Part shown: positions 12,178 through 22,419 of the stretch, piece by piece
How the letters are laid out: every line of letters begins with the position of its first letter
How positions within the stretch are numbered: position 1 is the first letter of the stretch
Assembly: GCA_964006375.1 (NCBI GenBank)
Contig: OZ023262.1
Location: 56,072,366-56,136,365 of the forward strand
Source of the DNA: Tillus elongatus
Lineage: Eukaryota; Arthropoda; Insecta; Coleoptera; Cleridae
Direction: 5' to 3'
DNA: 64,000 nt
The notes under the pieces: model-generated
Seen by the model: the letters and a program-made list of their open reading frames with translations, nothing else
Told to the model about the DNA's origin: nothing
Database searches by the model: none
Position numbers and translations under genes: made by a program

Positions 12178-12250
12178 GAGTCAACTTGGCTCGCCCGGGA
12201 CCTCTCGCTTAGCAGGCTGGCACCTAGCCACCTGCGCCACGAGGGCGTCT
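12178..12250 (-). repeat. tRNA-like sequence (SINE head or tRNA pseudogene)
   Basis: On the minus strand 'gccctcgtggcgcaggtggc' carries a good A box (TGGCGCAGGTGG). A loop CTGCTAA and a B-box-like 'gaggtcccgggcgagcc' with a small deletion follow. The anticodon stem pairs poorly, so this is not a functional tRNA. Confidence 0.5.
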
Positions 12251-12639
12251 ATAGGTGCTGAAACATCTTTTAAATTTTATTTTATTATTTTAATCGTATT
12301 TATGAAAATTTCAATCCTAACTCTCGAGACGCCTATGGTGTCGAGGACCGTGTAAACAAACATTTTATTTAATGTTGGTTTCAAACATTACAACGCATCG
12401 CATTGGGTAATGCCTGGTCTATCCGTAGGTAGATAGTCAAAGGTGTAAATCTCAAACTTACCCTTAAAATAGTTTAGGTATACAATCTAGGTTATACTTT
12501 GTAAAGTTGCACTTTTACGGCTTGTTTAATTATCTAAATTCATATCGAAATTATATTAACAGCTGGTTTAATTACGTTACTCATTCACCTAAATTTAAAT
12601 TATGTAGTACAAATCATGGTAGTTATTCGTAGGTAATTT

Positions 12640-12866
12640 TGCGACAGTAAAATAAATATTGCCTTTAATATCAACAAGTCGCTACATAAAAAGTTTTCCA
12701 GCGTTAAAAATCCTAAAAAGTAGCAAAGTATAACAAAAGATAATCTCTATTAATAAATTTCGAAGAGTTGCGTTAGGCGGTAAACTATGACGCCATAACA
12801 TAACGAAATGTTAGTTAGAGTATAAACATGGCCTATATATATACATAACTAATGAGAAAATCTTTA
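12640..12866 (+). repeat. Dispersed repeat interrupted by the env element (left part)
   Basis: It shares landmarks with 62270-62590: 'tgcctttaa', 'caagtcgctaca', 'gttaggc', 'gcgccataac', 'taactaatg(a/g)g(a/g)aaatc(t/g)ttacgcg'. The LTR element sits exactly after 'ttacgcg', and the repeat resumes at 15590. Confidence 0.6.
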
Positions 12867-12870
12867 CGCG

Positions 12871-13295
12871 AGATAAATGGAGCCCCAACAATGGCCCTTT
12901 ATGCTACAAAGTTGCCTTCCCACAGTAAGGACCGTCGAGTCAGCAGTAGACTTGGAGGAGCCACAAGTATGCAGGCTCAGACTAGCAAGTTGGACGGAAT
13001 ATCATTCGTGAGAATCTACATCAGCAGATCCTTTGTTACACCCAGAGACAATAGTGCCACGCCTGGAGTGTAGTGAATAAATAGGCTGCTCACAAGGATA
13101 CGACCGTTCATTCTTGTTCCGAGTAGTTAAGACTCTGCACATCGCGTGCTAGACTTTAGATCACATGTATGTTGATCGTTACCTTTGTCATTATTTTTTA
13201 TTATTAATTTTTGTATTAAGTATTTAAGTATTGATCGTTTAAAGTGGTAAATAAATTGTTTTAAAAATTCAAACGTCTTAACCGTAAAGTTAAAT
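12871..13295 (+). repeat. 5' LTR, 425 bp
   Basis: It starts AGATAAATGGAGCCCC and ends GTAAAGTTAAAT. A TATA-like 'gaataaataggc' lies near 13073, followed by a transcribed-looking 'ttcattcttgttccgagtag', and an AATAAA signal near 13250. It differs from the 3' LTR by roughly a dozen substitutions and small indels by eye, so the insertion is not brand new. Confidence 0.9.
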
Positions 13296-13312
13296 GGCGC
13301 AGTCGTTAGTAT
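13294..13312 (+). other. Primer-binding site, tRNA-Ser type
   Basis: Directly at the LTR edge the sequence reads ATGGCGCAGTCGTTAGTAT. TGGCGCAG is like the tRNA-Ser primer sites of several insect errantiviruses. Placement at the LTR boundary supports the call. Confidence 0.7.
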
Positions 13313-13421
13313 TGGTTGGAAAACCGAAAGCATATCGATTTTTAAGCGTATCGATGCCTAATAACCAATTCGAGCCCAGCAGAGCCAAGTTAAAGGAGAA
13401 ACAGTAGCCAAGCAGAGCCAA

Positions 13422-15140
13422 ATGGAAGCAGAAACCATCGTATTATGGTTCCTTGCCACGGGAATAACCGCCCAAATAAAAGACTTGACAGACAATCCAG
13501 GCATGCTACCAAAGAAATTAGGCACAGCATACACTAAGACCAGCAGTTGGAATCTGATACACATACATGACTTGACACAATTACATAAGGACTACAACCA
13601 AATAAAAATACACTACGCCGACACTGTTACATTCATGACGAACGATTACCATTCTGAATATCATAATTTCATATTGACATTGAGTTTCACCATAGACAAC
13701 GTAGACGATATATTTTACAGGATTTTTCCAAATAATAATATTCTTAATCGACAGAAACGTGGCATGATAAACGGACTAGGTTCTATATTTAAATCTATTA
13801 CAGGGAATCTCGATTCATAAGATGGGGAACGCATTTATCAAGCAATAGAAGTCTTAACGACAGACCAAAATAAAATTCATGAACTTTTTAGGTCCCAGAA
13901 TTCGGTCATGCTCGAGGCAATATTCGAATTCAATAGAACAATAGTAGGATTGAGTCATAATCAGGACAAAATAGTAAATAGGATAAATGCATTAGGTAAT
14001 ACAATCGATAGCCTGAGGAGCGAACGGCTAACTCACTACCATCGCATAAAAATTCTAGAATTACTTACACAGCTAGGCCAATTATTAAACAATATTCAAG
14101 AAATAGCACTAACAACAGAAAATGCCATCACTTTTTCAAAGTTAGGAATCTTTCACACATCAATACTAAAGTTAAAATTTATAATAAAAGAAATCAATAA
14201 TATACAAAATTATGTAACTAATGCTAGATTAATAACAACCACTGATCTAAATCTATACGAAAAAATATTTAAAAAAAAGCAGTTCAAAACAATTTCCAAA
14301 TTATATTTCAAATAGAGATACCTCTAGTAGACGAATCAGAGTATGATTATTATCAATTATACACATTACCTGTCCGTAGAAATACACACACTTTTACCAT
14401 GATAATTCCTAGAACCAAATACCTAATCCTAAGCAGTAAACAATATGCCTATCGTAATGAAGAGTGTCAAAATTTAAAGAACCAGATATATTTTTGCAAA
14501 GACGACAATCCAACAACAATGAATGATTAAAATCCATGTGAAATCAAACTAATCAAATTTCAAAAACCTATCAACAATTGTAATCAAGAATTAGTCAAAA
14601 TTAATAAAACCACAGTTTCAAGATATGGATCCAGTCAATATATAGTTATAGCACCCGAAGAAACTAACGCCATAATAACTTGCCAGGAACGGGAGTGGAC
14701 CAACATAATCAAAGGTACCAAGTTAGTCAACCTTCAACCAAATTGCCAATTGAGATTAGGCACCAAGATCTACAAGACCGGCCCAACAACAGCAGAAACA
14801 CAACAGCTATTCAATCTGCCGACATTAAAAACCCCCATTTCAGAAGATCACATAAATCAAGAAAAGGTACCTGAACTATCACTAGAAAACGTGCAGCTAC
14901 ATCAATCAAATCCAACATCAACTTCAGAATATGAAACAAAATATACCAGGACCAATAAATATACCGATCCACCACCTGAGTATATGGACCATACTATTAT
15001 ACGTAGCTGCCATAATAACAATAACAACGATAGCCGTCCGAATGGGGTTGAAGAAACGAAGAACCACCAGAGAAGACAAGGACAACAACCCAGGAACCAC
15101 CGAGTCTGGATTTCCCTTGAAAATCCGGAACGAACCATAG
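13422..15140 (+). pseudogene. env: Errantivirus-type envelope (fusion) protein, broken
   Basis: The start at 13422 is followed by a hydrophobic leader (IVLWFLATG). A furin-type cleavage motif RQKR lies near codon 112, followed by a glycine-rich hydrophobic fusion-peptide-like stretch, the layout of insect errantivirus Env and baculovirus F proteins. A heptad-rich, coiled-coil-like region follows at 13908-14315. Near the C-terminus a transmembrane segment (TILLYVAAIITITTIAV, about 14985-15035) and a basic tail end just before the polypurine tract. Lesions: an in-frame stop at 13818-13820, a frameshift near 14300, a stop near 14527 and a frame change near 14930. No intact envelope protein is encoded. 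Confidence 0.85.
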
Positions 15141-15151
15141 CTTCGTTCTTT

Positions 15152-15163
15152 AAAAAGGGAAGG
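15152..15163 (+). other. Polypurine tract
   Basis: The purine run AAAAAGGGAAGG sits immediately before the right LTR, where plus-strand DNA synthesis is primed in LTR elements. Confidence 0.75.
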
Positions 15164-15589
15164 AGATAAATGGAGCCCCAACAATGGCCCTTTATACTAC
15201 AAAGTTGCCTTCCCACAGTAAGGACCGTCGAGTCAGCAGTAGACTTGGAGGAGCCCACAAGTATGCAGGCTCAGACTAGCAAGTTGGACGGAATATCACT
15301 CGTGAGAATCTACATCAGCAGATCCTTTGTTACACCCAGAGACAATAGTGCCACGTCTGGAGTGTAGTGTATAAATAGGCTGCTCACAAGGATACGACCG
15401 TTCATTCTTGTTCCGAGTAGTTAGACTTTGCACATCGCGTGCTAGACTTTGTATCACATGTATGTTGATCGTTAGCTTTGTCATTATTTTTTTATTATTC
15501 ATTTTTGTATTAAGTATTTAAGTATTGATTGTTTAAAGTAGTAAATAAATTGTTTTAAAAATTCAAACGTCTTACCCGTAAAGTTAAGT
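15164..15589 (+). repeat. 3' LTR, 426 bp
   Basis: Near-identical to 12871-13295, with the same start AGATAAATGGAGCCCC and the end GTAAAGTTAAGT, followed by the CGCG target duplicate. Confidence 0.92.
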
Positions 15590-15593
15590 CGCG

Positions 15594-15954
15594 AAAGAGA
15601 GACGTCATGACGGGGCAGATTTGTGTCGATCTAGCCGGCAAGAGGAAAGCCTGTTGCACACGAGCGACGGCATTATATTGTCCACCAGGGTGAAATTAAC
15701 ACGTATAGGTGCTAGTGCAGCTACAAGTTACCCCTGTTGTCTTACAACGAGCCCCAATAAATAATCGGGTAAGTGGATATAATTATTCCTTATAGTACAA
15801 CTAACTATAGCGAAAATTATTTCAATTAGGGTTCTCTGGAATGGCTCAGAAAAAGTTTCAACAGAAAGCACTCTCTTAAAATCATTACCGTTGACGATTG
15901 AACTTTCTGGTTAGGAAATAAAATCAATCATCAAAGCCACTTGCAGCATAGTTC
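15594..15954 (+). repeat. Right continuation of the interrupted repeat, then unassigned sequence
   Basis: After the CGCG duplicate the sequence continues 'aaagagagacgtcatgac', aligning in position with 'aaaaagagctataagac' at 62590. Similarity fades within about 100 bases. Nothing coding is visible up to 15954. Confidence 0.4.
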
Positions 15955-16215
15955 TTAAAGAAAACCCAAAATTTTCCAGGAAAAAACTGGTGCAATTTTC
16001 CTGACTAACGAACTTATCCAAGCCCTTGCAAAAGGAACGCACTCACCAAATTTAATCAAAATCGGCCCATTATTTTTTACATATAAAAATCCAAACTGAC
16101 CCCGGAATGTGTTCTGGAGAGCTCAGTTCGCGTTCACTTGAAGAAATTTTTTTTTTGAAAATTCAAAAGTCGAGATCTCCTCATTAGTAAATTTGTTTAA
16201 GAAAATCTACTAATA
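15955..16215 (-). repeat. Repeat-family copy lacking the AT core
   Basis: The body end ('ccaaaattttccagg', 'aaatcggcccattatttttt') is followed almost directly by the 5' module ('actgaccccgga', 'gttcgcgttca', 'gagatctcctcattagtaaat') with no long (AT)n between. The palindrome TTAGTAAATTT.../AAATCTACTAA closes it. Confidence 0.7.
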
Positions 16216-16456
16216 GCATAGGCATCGTGGTGTTCCTACAATTTTATGAGAATGGCGTGACTGGTAATAGTCATAATAGTGGTATTTATAAGAAGTTTCT
16301 AGGTTAGTGGATAATTGAGTTATTAGTATCTGAAAAAAATGTGTGTGGATATTTTTGCTTTAACGCGTGTTAAGACTTTTTCAAGTTACTTCAAAGGGAA
16401 GCTAGACAAATCGATAGTTAACGTGTTACTACTAAATATCAACTATCTAGTTATTC

Positions 16457-16800
16457 GGGGCCACGGTGGTCCAGGGATAACAACGTGTGCCTCTGATCCG
16501 AAGGGTAAGCGAATCGATTCCCAGGGTTTCCCTTTATTTTTTCAGTACAAACTGTAACAAATTAACATCAGCCGTTGTTCTGGCATTGTATTTGAGCAAG
16601 TTAAATGTCTGTACGTTGCGCCCTTTGGAGGGGGCGCGTAAGCCGTCGGGCCCATGTCCATGTGATGTTGGGCACGTTAAATATCCCTAGCCTCCTTACA
16701 GAAAGGCAGGAGTTCGGAAAATTTCCAGGATAGTAAGGTGAAACTGCTCCTTGGGTCGGTGATTGGCCATAGTCGCGGAAATAGGTCGACGTTAAGGTTA
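16457..16800 (+). repeat. tRNA-derived SINE, copy 1
   Basis: The head 'ggggccacggtggtccaggg' is an A-box region, and 'gcgaatcgattcccaggg' at 16511-16528 a B-box region, the layout of a tRNA-derived RNA polymerase III promoter. The body holds blocks shared with two other copies: 'gcattgtatttgagcaagtt', 'gttgggcacgttaaa', 'ccttacagaaaggcagg', 'ggtgattggccatagtcgcgg' and a 3' end 'gacgttaagg'. It is about 345 bp. Confidence 0.85.
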
Positions 16801-17269
16801 TTATTTAATTTTTTATTTACCCAACAGTTACAACCAATGACAGAGTAAAAGCATACAAAAAAAAAAAAGAAAAAATAATATAAATTACTTAAAAACAATA
16901 GTACAGCATAATAAATTGGTATATTATTTAATTAATAATTAACTAACAAAAACTAAAAAATTAACACTGAGTATAATAATAATCCTAGCAAGACCAAACC
17001 TAACAAATAATATAAATTGCTACAACCTAAATTTAATGCAAATTTAAGTGGCAAATGTTCCTCAAAGCATCACAATTTACGTCGCAGGTAGGACACATTT
17101 TATTAATGGTATTAATACAAAAGTAAATGGGTTACTTTACCTAAATATTTATATGTGCAACTCTGTGATTAATAGCTACATGCTTTGGCTAGATAGCCGT
17201 GGAATTTTAAAACAGACTAGAGACAATAAATAAGAACAGTCAACCTCATTATGCAAGATACTGTATAAA

Positions 17270-17889
17270 AACCAACACCATCAATCAGTCTTCTTAAATG
17301 GAGAGCCAGAAACCCAAATCTTTTCAGATAAAGCGAATAGTTAAGACCTTGAGAAGGATATCAAAACCATCGAGCTTGAAAGAAAGATATTTTTATTTTA
17401 GAAACCTTCTTTGTATATTTTCCACTCAAACAATATGAACAGTATAGAAGGGATTCTACACCACTGAACCATATTCTAATTGGGAACTAACCAGAGAGTA
17501 GGACAACATAATCAAAGCATTAGTGCCCAAGATGGATTGCGCACTATAAAGCCTAAAAGTCTCACACCTGATGAAGTGACATGATCAATATGTTCAATAA
17601 ATGATAATCTTTGGTCAAAATTGACACCTAGCTATTTTATAGATGCAGATCTTTTCAATTCAAGCTGCTCAACAGTATAAGCAAATAGTATTGATAATCG
17701 CTTCAAAGAATATCTAACAACTTGACATTTTGAAACATGAAGAGTAAGCTTATTGTTATTCCACCGGGAATTCAAGGATGTCAGCCGATCTTGGGCAGTC
17801 GTGGGTGGACTCCATTTTATGAAACAACTTCACATCATCTGCATACATCAGAAATTCACAGTCAATAGTCTCATTTATGTCATCAATAA

Positions 17890-17892
<3 letters not shown>
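17270..17892 (-). pseudogene. Old Jockey/CR1-group LINE RT remnant
   Basis: On the minus strand it starts at the AT array and reads CFIDDINETIDCEFLMYADDVKLFHK with the catalytic YADD box. After many stops come recognisable RT-tail pieces such as YSLVSSQLEYGSVV. It differs from LINE copies A-D. The RT is cut exactly where the (AT)n at 17893 begins. It is heavily decayed. Confidence 0.65.

Positions 17893-17957
<65 letters not shown>
17893..17957. repeat. (AT)n microsatellite
   Basis: About 65 bp of AT repeats between the LINE remnant and the 5' module of the repeat family, which follows at 17965-18060 ('actgaccccggatatggg', 'gtcgggatctccc'). Confidence 0.97.
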
Positions 17958-17960
<3 letters not shown>

Positions 17961-18539
17961 ATATAAACATTAAAACTGACCCCGGATATGGGTTGTAGGG
18001 CACATTTGAAGAAATTTTTTCAAACTTCAAAAGTCGGGATCTCCCAATCAATTAGTGAATTATATCCATCCTATGATAGGGTAATCGGTCTCTGTTTACA
18101 TTAACACCAACTACTGCAAAGAGTTTAATGGATGGGTTTCTAATTCATATTTGTGTAGTAGCTCTAATGGACGGAATAATTATGCTACTGCCAGTGGGTT
18201 CTGACTGAGAAAACTAAAACTTGTCATAAACTATGGCTTATGCGCGCTTTCGGATCTTCCAGCTATGTGTATGTAAACTCGGCCTTTGTATGAAATATTT
18301 CCTCGACTCTCTTATATATGGAAGTATCACATATAATACGAGACATATATGTATTCAGTTTCCGGATCTGTATACTGGAACTTGTCTTATTTTCCGACAT
18401 ACACAAGTGAATGTGATTTTAAATGAAATTTGAAGTCTCGTCGCTTCCACCTGAATATACCTGTAAGCAGGATGAGATCACTACTGAAATAACTCTATTT
18501 CTAAAGAATCAAATATTCCCAATTTAATATCTAAGGCTA

Positions 18540-18848
18540 GATGCATTCTCACCACAATGAGAACCGTAGACCGGTTTTGCTGTAATTAGAGCTCGTCAGT
18601 ACTAATTGCAGCGACAATACACCTATAAAGTAATACGGCCATGGTAGCCGTAGTGTAGAAATGGGCCAGGGCTGGCAATTTACTAAATTGTTATTTGCTT
18701 GTATACAGTCTCTATTTTTTAACACTCTGTGTTATTTGGAGCTGCCGTGACAACATACTACTTAGTTCCGCAACGAGGTGGCGTGCTTCGTGTCTGATAT
18801 CTCACTTAGTGTCCCAATTTAATGTTAAAATTATTAATACTACTAACG

Positions 18849-18850
<2 letters not shown>
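18540..18850 (+). repeat. Dispersed repeat, inverted relative to 660-900
   Basis: See shared blocks under 660-900. This copy has an extra palindromic stretch, 'attagagctcgtcagtactaattgc', absent from the other, and ends at an (AT)n array. No coding capacity. Confidence 0.6.

Positions 18851-18852
<2 letters not shown>

Positions 18853-18920
<68 letters not shown>
18853..18920. repeat. (AT)n microsatellite
   Basis: About 68 bp of AT repeats ending at 'tcagaaattgccg'. Confidence 0.97.
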
Positions 18921-18922
<2 letters not shown>

Positions 18923-19031
18923 GAAATTGCCGTCAGTAATGTTACACTAAACTACTTCTGTTTCAAATTAACCAAGAAATGATGTCTTACAGCTAAATTT
19001 TAGTCGTAAAACAGCATGCCTAAATGGCATC

Positions 19032-19265
19032 TCGTTAGGGAGCGGCCTTCAAGAAACCCTAAACAACACATCGTTAGGGAGCGGCCTTCAAGAAGCCCTA
19101 AACAACACCTCGTTAAGAAACGGCCTTTAAGAAGCCCTAAACAACACCCCGTTAGGGAGTGGCCTTCAAGAAGCCCTAAACAACACTTCGTTACGGAGCG
19201 GCGTTCAAGAAGCCCTAAACAACACCTCGTTAGGGAGCGACCCTCGAGCATCCCTGTAAACAACA
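19032..19265. repeat. 39-bp minisatellite, six units
   Basis: Units start at 19032, 19071, 19110, 19149, 19188 and 19227. The monomer begins TCGTTAGGGAGCGGCCTTCA and ends near CTAAACAACACC. Because 39 is divisible by three, both strands stay open: plus HLVRERPSRSPKQ and minus CCLGLLEGRSLTR. No start, domain or flanking exon supports a protein. Confidence 0.9.
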
Positions 19266-19375
19266 CCTGGATAGATGCAGCCCTCGAGCAGCCCTGTGAA
19301 CAACACCTAGATAGATGCAGCCCTCGAGCAGCCCTGTGAACACCTAGATTTATGTAGCCCTCAAGCAACCCTCAA
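19261..19375. repeat. 40-bp minisatellite adjoining the 39-bp array
   Basis: Two 40-bp units, 'caacacctggatagatgcag' plus 'ccctcgagcagccctgtgaa', lie at 19261 and 19301, with a diverged partial third from about 19341. The CAACACCT and CAGCCCT words link it to the 39-bp array. Confidence 0.8.
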
Positions 19376-19574
19376 CAACACCTCCCTGAATGGAACCGTG
19401 GGATCAGCATCTCGATTGATGACACCTTGCTGAACGGAGCCGTTTCCCCACGAAGTCTCTAAGGCAACTCCAACATCCAGGGCTAGACAAATGTGATCAC
19501 CACCCTGGAGGCAGCAATCTAAAGCAGGAGTTAAGTACATTATTTATCTGTGGTTTTCTTTTTAAAGTAGTGTA

Positions 19575-21383
19575 TTTTTTTTTTAATTTCAACAACACAC
19601 CACGAGAGCTTACAGCCTAAATACTATCGTACCGTGGGTGTTGATAAGGAGGAAAGAGGCAGCTTGTTAATTCTGGACTTGAAGGTTTGGAGCTTCGGAG
19701 GAGAAGGAAAAACATGTGCCGGCAAGGAATTCCACAACTTGGAAGTCCTCGGGACAAAAGAGCGGGCATAACAAGATGTTCTATGCCTGGTGACCTGGAC
19801 AGTAAAAGGGTGCATTCGCTCTGTTCCCCTGGTAGATCTGTTGGGGGCAGCAGGTGGGGGAACTATGGAGGAAAGCTCCTCTGAGCAGTGCCCGTGCAGA
19901 TATCTATAAAACAGAGAGAGGTCACCAACGGCACGTCGGTGGGCAAGGGATGGCAGCCTATGGGTGAGGGTAGGGTCACCGATGAGACGTATAGCTCTCT
20001 TTTGAATGGAGTCCAGGATAGCGAGTGTAGAAGCGGCAGCGGCACCCCAGATGTGGGAGCAGTATTCGAGGGTTGGCCTTATTTGTGAAGTATATAAGGT
20101 ATAGAGATTAGCTGGCGAAAAGTATTTCCGAGCCCGGAAGAGGAAACCTAATTTCTTAGCAGCCGCTTCTGCAATTGATGTGACATGTTGGTGCCAATTA
20201 AGATTTCGATCCACAGAAATGCCAACAAGAGAAAAGGACTCATTACTTTGAATAACTTGGTTGTTCATTGTGATGGGTCTAGGGCTGGTGTATCTCTTGT
20301 GAGAAAGAAAGACTTAGTTTTGGTGGGGTTGAATTGTACAAGATTTCTACTTCCCCAGTCTAATATTTTTTGGAGATCCACGGAGACAGAACCCTCCATG
20401 AGTCTGCGATCCTCATCTAATTGGGCTAAAGAGACAGGCTTAGAATATTGTATATTTGAATGGAGGGTGCTGTCGTCCGCATAGCTGTGAACTGGGTTGG
20501 ATGTGCTCGAGAGGAGGTCATTGATGTGGAGAAGAAACAAAGCAGGGGCTAAAGCTGAACCTTGAGGAACTCCTGCATTAATTGAATAGAGTTTAGAGGA
20601 ATGGCCATCCACAACAACAGATATGCTCCTGTTGGAGACGAAATTTGCTGTCCACATACAGAGTTTTGGTGGTAGGTCATAGGCCGGAAGTTTATTAAGC
20701 AGCGCTGCGTGCCAGACCTGGTCGAATGCTTTGGATATGTCTAGAGCAACAATCTGGGATTTACCGTGTTGTTCCATAGACTTGTTCCAAGAATGGGTAA
20801 CAAAGGAAAGGAGGTCGGCAGTCGATCTGCGCTGACGGAATCCATACTGCCTGTCGTGGATTAGACTGTGTTTTTTCAGAAATTTTAGTAATTCGGTGTT
20901 TATATACTTTTTCATCACTTTAGAGACGACTGAAAGGAGAGAAATAGGCCTGTAGTTGCTGGGAAGCGCTTTGGATCCTTTCTTGGGGATGGGTTGTACT
21001 CGAGCAGTTTTCCAGTTACTAGGGAATATGCCTTTATTATAAGATATCTGAAACAGACGAGTCAGGACAGGAGCAAGCTCTGGTGCGCATTTTTTGAGAA
21101 CAATTGCTGGGATCGCGTCAAGGCCAGAGGCTTTCCTGGTATTAAGAGAAGAGAGCATCTTTCGTACCTTTTTAGTTTTGAAAATGATATCCGTCATTTT
21201 ATGCGCGACATTGGGGACTGTTGGTGGTTGAACATTTGGAGGTGGGTTGAGAGTAGAATTGCCGGCGAACAACGAAGCAAAAAGTTCAGCCTTGCCCAGG
21301 GCGGTAGAAACAATTTCATCCCCTGAGACAAGAGGTGGGAACGTGCTTTTGCAGAAATTATTCCCAATAGATTTAGCAAGAGT
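19575..21383 (-). pseudogene. LINE copy B, RT domain largely readable, 5'-inverted
   Basis: On the minus strand 20265-21272 encodes most of an RT: KVRKMLSSLNTRKASGLDAIP, VQPIPKKGSKALPSNYRPISLL, DRQYGFRQRRSTADLL, ALDISKAFDQVWH, INAGVPQGSALAPALFLLHIN, then the catalytic HSYADDSTLH. A frame break near 20270-20310 separates it from 19624-20268, which carries the RT tail (NLNWHQHVTSIAEAAAKKLGFL, LEYCSHIWGAA, RTSCYARSFVPRTSKLWNSLP). A T-run at 19575-19584 is the poly(A) tail. The endonuclease half is missing, replaced by an inverted piece. The group is Jockey/CR1-like; the clade is unresolved. It is non-functional. Confidence 0.88.
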
Positions 21384-21490
21384 CCTAAATCTATTGGGAA
21401 TAATTTCTGCAAAAGCACGTTCCCACCTCTTGTCTCAGGGGATGAAATTGTTTCTACAGCCCTGGGCAAGGCTGAACTTTTTGCTTCGTT
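21271..21490. repeat. Near-perfect 105-bp inverted repeat at LINE 5' inversion
   Basis: The arms 21271-21375 and 21386-21490 are reverse complements with very few differences around a 10-bp spacer (GCAAGAGTCC). Both arms are LINE sequence; the right arm matches the plus-strand LINE copy D at 63955-64000. This is the signature of a 5' inversion with duplication at the junction. Confidence 0.9.
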
Positions 21491-21782
21491 GCTCCACAAC
21501 TAATTTTTACACTGCTATATGCCAAGTTAAAGTAATCTATTCATATCTTTTCTTTTATTAAATTTGCTTGATTAAATTTGCTGCATTGCATAACTTCAAT
21601 AATCTTTTAATAAACTGATTTTACTCATAACTCCTAACTTTCATTTGTGCATCTTGAAACATACCAACTGCAAGTGCCGAAATCCAAGCCCTGAATTAAT
21701 TTATGTTATATTTATTCAGTTAATTAATTCTTTAACTCCATAATGTGGGTTGGAGAGTTATAAAAAAGGTTCGGGAGGCAGT

Positions 21783-22075
21783 AAGGGCGTTATGGTAGTG
21801 AATTTTCATTAAAATGTTTTTAATAGGAAATATATTTTTTTTGAGAAAGCTTGCATCAAATTTGGGTACCAGTATAACATATATAGGAGAAACAATGTAC
21901 CATATTTTATCAGAATAACTTTATTGTTTGACAATATACAAAAATCTTCCGAAAATAAACTTAAAATGTGCCCAAAAACTGGTTTCGTGGCCAACGAACC
22001 TTAGGTTAATAGTAAATTAAGCTATTGAAAGAAACATTTTATGAAAAATCGCTACCATAACGCACTTGCTGAGTC
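21783..22075. repeat. Hairpin-ended MITE, complete
   Basis: It opens 'cgggaggcagtaagggcg' then 'ttatggtagtgaattttcat', and closes 'atgaaaaatcgctaccataa' then 'cgcacttgctgagtcccga': inverted ends of about 36 bp. The interior matches 8345-8660 and 38466-38730. No ORF. Confidence 0.7.
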
Positions 22076-22099
22076 CCGAATTTATTTTCTTACAAAGAT

Positions 22100-22415
22100 G
22101 CATTATCTTTCAATGTAAAATGCAAAAATTGCAATAATATAAGGCGTGTTCGATTGGGAAAAAAAAATCACCAGCGACTTATGGGCCACCTGTGATTGTA
22201 AAAATAATTTTATAAGATGCAGCTCCAGACATCGTATAATTAACACATAATTTTTTTTCATATCTTGTATAGTAATGGATATATTGAGGTTTGCCCTAGA
22301 AACACGTCACCATGTATATGTGAAAACAGATAAAAACTGAAACTTACCCGGATATGGATTCTATAGGGCCTAGTTCGCGCTCATTTGAGGAAATCTTTTC
22401 AAAATTCAGAAGTCA
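22100..22415 (+). repeat. 233-bp module copy followed by 5' module
   Basis: 'atgcaaaaattgcaataatataaggcgtgttcga', 'acttatgggccacctgtgattgta' and 'atggatatattgaggtt' match 2301-2762 in reverse order. From 22330 the 5' module follows ('cccggatatggattctatag', 'gttcgcgctcatttgagg'). Confidence 0.6.
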
Positions 22416-22419
22416 CTAA

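Larger units (their letters stand above)
12867..15593 (+). mobile_element. Env-only LTR element (errantivirus/gypsy type), gag-pol absent
   Basis: The element is flanked by CGCG (12867-12870 and 15590-15593), a 4-bp target duplication of the size used by gypsy-type elements. LTRs of 425 and 426 bp lie at 12871-13295 and 15164-15589. Between them are a primer-binding site at about 13294, a leader of roughly 125 bp, an env reading frame from 13422, and a polypurine tract before the right LTR. There is no trace of gag, protease, RT, RNase H or integrase. It cannot move on its own. The tidy leader-to-env junction suggests either reverse transcription of a spliced env mRNA or a clean internal deletion. 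Confidence 0.9.

Noticed and set aside
14902..15258. Minus-strand frames opposite the env C-terminus
   Set aside because: Shadows of the env transmembrane region and LTR.
19000..19368. Two long repeat-protein-like frames on opposite strands
   Set aside because: Both arise because the minisatellite unit is 39 bp. No start context, domain or flanking exon.
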